Part shown: positions 62,224 through 64,000 of the stretch, one piece after another
Layout of the letters: each line of letters starts with the position of its first letter
Position numbering within the stretch: position 1 is the first letter of the stretch
Source of the DNA: P52-10 sp041397365
GTDB lineage: Bacteria > Pseudomonadota > Alphaproteobacteria > Rhizobiales > Xanthobacteraceae
DNA length: 64,000 nucleotides
Assembly: GCA_041397365.1 (NCBI GenBank)
Contig: JAWKWT010000004.1
Location: 124,001 to 188,000 of the forward strand
Reading direction: 5' to 3'
Translations under genes and position numbers: made by a program
Notes under the pieces: generated by a model
The model's database searches: none
Seen by the model: the letters and a program-made list of their open reading frames with translations, nothing else
What the model was told of the DNA's origin: nothing

Positions 62224-63158
62224 TGGCGGGCAACCCTTGGATCGAGATAGACATACATGACGTCGACCAGCAGATTGATCAGGAGAAACGCCAGCGCGAG
62301 GATCATGATCGCGCCCTGCGCGGTCGGAAAATCGCTCGACGTAATGGCGCCCACGGCCAACCGACCGACACCCGGCCAGGAGAACATCGTCTCGGTCACG
62401 ACCGCGCCGCCGAGCAGGAATGCGGCCTGCAATCCGATCAGCGTCACCACCGGGATCAGCGCATTGCGCAGCGCGTGATGGATGATGACGACTCTCTCGC
62501 GAAGACCCTTCGCGCGCGCGGTGCGCACATAGTCCGCGCCGAGCACCTCCAGCACCGAAGTCCGTGTCATCCGCGCGATCGGCCCGATTAGAACGCTACC
62601 AAGCGTGAGCGAGGGAAGAATGAGATTGGGAAGACCGCCGTCCCAGATCGGACCGGCGCGCCCGAGAAACGGCAACAACCCCCATTTGTATCCGACATAC
62701 TGAATCAGGATCAGGCCGATGAAGAACACCGGCATCGACACACCGGCCACGGCGAGCGCCATGATCGCGCGATCGACCAGCGTTCCGCGCTTGACCGCCG
62801 CGAGTGTGCCGAGCGCCATGCCGGTCGGAATGGCGATCAGCAGGGCCGCGATCATCAGTTCGAGCGTCGGCCCCATCGTCAGCGCGATTTCCTCGCTCAC
62901 CATCTTGTTGGAGATGATCGAGCGACCGAGATCGCCCTGCGCCACGCGCCAGATATATTCGACGAACTGAACGATGATCGGGCGGTCGAGGCCAAGGTCC
63001 GCGCGAATGGCCGCGATGGTTTCAGCGTTGGCGTCGGGACCTGCGATGATGGATGCCGGATCGGCAGGAACGACCTGCATCAGGCAGAAACACAGGAACA
63101 GCACCCCGAGCAATGCGGGAAACGACACAAGCAGCCGATGGACGATTTGCCGTCCCAT
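62220..63158 (-). CDS. dppB: peptide ABC transporter permease DppB
   Basis: 312 residues from ATG 63158 with GGAG upstream; six membrane helices. DppB/OppB features: LFLCFCLMQVVPADPASIIA near the N-terminus, LGLDRPIIVQFVEYIWRVAQ, GDLGRSIISNKMVSEEI, the EAA loop GADYVRTARAKGLRERVVII (about 211-230), and VVTETMFSWPGVGRLAVGAI. First gene of the dppBCADF cluster. Confidence 0.93.
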   Translation of the reverse strand: MGRQIVHRLLVSFPALLGVLFLCFCLMQVVPADPASIIAGPDANAETIAAIRADLGLDRPIIVQFVEYIWRVAQGDLGRSIISNKMVSEEIALTMGPTLELMIAALLIAIPTGMALGTLAAVKRGTLVDRAIMALAVAGVSMPVFFIGLILIQYVGYKWGLLPFLGRAGPIWDGGLPNLILPSLTLGSVLIGPIARMTRTSVLEVLGADYVRTARAKGLRERVVIIHHALRNALIPVVTLIGLQAAFLLGGAVVTETMFSWPGVGRLAVGAITSSDFPTAQGAIMILALAFLLINLLVDVMYVYLDPRVARQ

Positions 63159-63526
63159 TGCAACTCCGACCGATCGATCCGGAGCTCGCGCGGCGGCAGC
63201 GGTCGCCGCGAACGTCACTCCTCCCGAGCCGCAAAGGTCCGATCAAACCGTGCGGCATGTTTTTTATTATCTGGAAACGTTACAGCTTTCGCGAAGACTG
63301 TCAAACCATCCGGAGTCGAAATGCTTGCGTCAAATTGCGTCGCAGGATGCGAGCGAATCGCACGTTGTCCGTGCGCCGGATCAACGAGGTGGCACGGGCG
63401 TCAAGTTATCGGCGCTTCCTCTTCTGCAAACTCGCACTGCGAAATGGAGCTACGATTTCGCGCGCGGTTATCGTCCGACTCAAAACGTGAGTTTATTTCG
63501 TTGCGGCGATGCCTTAGCCAGCCGGC
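63159..63526. other. divergent intergenic region between dppB and the HAD gene
   Basis: 368 bases that must contain promoters for the dpp operon and for the HAD gene. I see no repeat copy, small gene or convincing operator. The stretch around 63260-63300 is relatively AT-rich (GTTTTTTATTATCTGG), a candidate promoter zone. Confidence 0.45.
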
Positions 63527-64000
63527 ATGATGCTGCCGCGCACCGTGAAAGCCGTCGTCTTCGATATGGACGGGCTGCTGTTCGACACCGAAACGCTCTA
63601 TCGCGAAGCGATGCAGGCGACGGCGATGCGCCTCGGCGTGGAGATGTCGGATGCGACCTTCCTGCGGATGATCGGCCTGCCGGCGGAGGCCAGCCGGTTG
63701 TTGCTGACCGATCATTACGGATCGGACTTCGATGTCCAGCTGTTCTTGATCGAGTCCGCGAAGATCTTCCGCGCGATGGGCGAAGGGAGGCACTACCTAA
63801 AGGCCGGCGTCGTCGAACTGCTCGATCTCATCGACGAACTGAAGCTGATGCGCGCGATCGCCACATCGTCGGGCCATGGCAGCGTCGAGCGCAATCTGAG
63901 TCGGCACGGGCTGACGGCGCGCTTTCACGCGATCGTCGCCCATGGCGACTATGCGCGCGGCAAGCCGAACCCTGACCCGTATCTGGTGGCGGCGCAACGG
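63527..64000 (+). CDS. HAD-family hydrolase (beta-phosphoglucomutase/phosphatase type), cut by window edge
   Basis: From tandem ATG codons at 63527 and 63530 the frame is open for 158 codons to the window edge. HAD motif I is VVFDMDGLLFDTETLYREAM (nucleophile Asp and acid/base Asp), followed by a helical C1 cap (about 20-90), motif II AIATSSG, and the Lys motif RGKPNPDPYLVA. The motif IV acidic residues and about 60 residues of C-terminus lie outside. Subfamily members include beta-phosphoglucomutase, phosphoglycolate phosphatase and sugar-phosphate phosphatases; DMDGLLFDTE fits the GS1/YniC-like group. Confidence 0.85.
   Translation, partial: MMLPRTVKAVVFDMDGLLFDTETLYREAMQATAMRLGVEMSDATFLRMIGLPAEASRLLLTDHYGSDFDVQLFLIESAKIFRAMGEGRHYLKAGVVELLDLIDELKLMRAIATSSGHGSVERNLSRHGLTARFHAIVAHGDYARGKPNPDPYLVAAQR

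Overview
The window is about 64 kb of GC-rich chromosomal DNA from an alphaproteobacterium of the order Hyphomicrobiales, most likely the Bradyrhizobium/Rhodopseudomonas/Afipia group (Nitrobacteraceae) or a close Xanthobacteraceae relative. The assignment rests on the types of gene present (class II DAHP synthase, DUF2865 and DUF2059 proteins, an alphaproteobacterial H-NS homologue, a TakP-like TRAP transporter, many LIV-type ABC genes, a CYP102-type P450 fusion) and on a dispersed palindromic intergenic repeat with the core CCGGTTTTCGG. It is inference; no 16S rRNA gene is in the window. I see no rRNA, CRISPR array, transposase or integrase.

Layout. 0-5.7 kb: 3'-truncated acyl-CoA dehydrogenase, tRNA-Gly, tRNA-Tyr, a broken DHA2-type efflux gene, rlmB, two secreted Tyr/Arg-rich proteins and tRNA-Thr. 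5.8-9.6 kb: an islet of very short genes behind tRNA-Thr, including several small membrane proteins, a His-rich secreted protein, an H-NS-like protein and a PNPOx-fold protein. 9.6-13.3 kb: tightly coupled cysS, small membrane protein, GNAT and citramalate synthase. 13.6-23 kb: secreted DUF proteins, dgkA, DAHP synthase, glutathione reductase, gph and moaA. 23.2-26.3 kb: TRAP transporter with dctQM facing a TAT-exported binding protein. 26.4-34.9 kb: Mrp/ApbC, a 3-hydroxyisobutyrate dehydrogenase-like enzyme, a caspase-like protein, a sensor kinase, DUF1289, a retropepsin-like protease and glpD. 35-41.8 kb: LIV-type ABC transporter with an acyl-CoA synthetase. 42-53.7 kb: a lipid/polyester region with five alpha/beta-hydrolase-fold enzymes including a class III-type PHA synthase, a small PhaE-like partner, phasin, a CYP102-type P450-reductase fusion and an epoxide-hydrolase-like enzyme. 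53.8-57.5 kb: a second LIV transporter with a fused LivM-LivG protein. 57.6-63.2 kb: a dppBCADF peptide transporter. The window ends inside a HAD phosphatase.

How the genes fit together. Much of the region concerns uptake and turnover of carbon compounds. Three ABC importers and one TRAP importer sit beside fatty-acid activation (acyl-CoA synthetase, acyl-CoA dehydrogenase), fatty-acid hydroxylation (CYP102 type) and carbon storage (PHA synthase, phasin). Nothing here is clearly a wholly undescribed system. The points most worth a second look are the phaE-phaC-GNAT operon with its unusually small PhaE, an alpha/beta hydrolase with alanine at the nucleophile position, the LivM-LivG fusion, and the way the dispersed repeat supplies stop codons and fills intergenic gaps.

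A caution on sequence quality: at least seven coding regions need single-base corrections, mostly one base missing from a short G or C run (MFS gene, rlmB, DAHP synthase, DUF1289, glpD, ABC binding protein, CYP102; probably cimA; perhaps tRNA-Gly). The density and uniformity of these breaks suggest assembly indel errors more than real gene decay, so broken genes here should not be called dead without checking reads.
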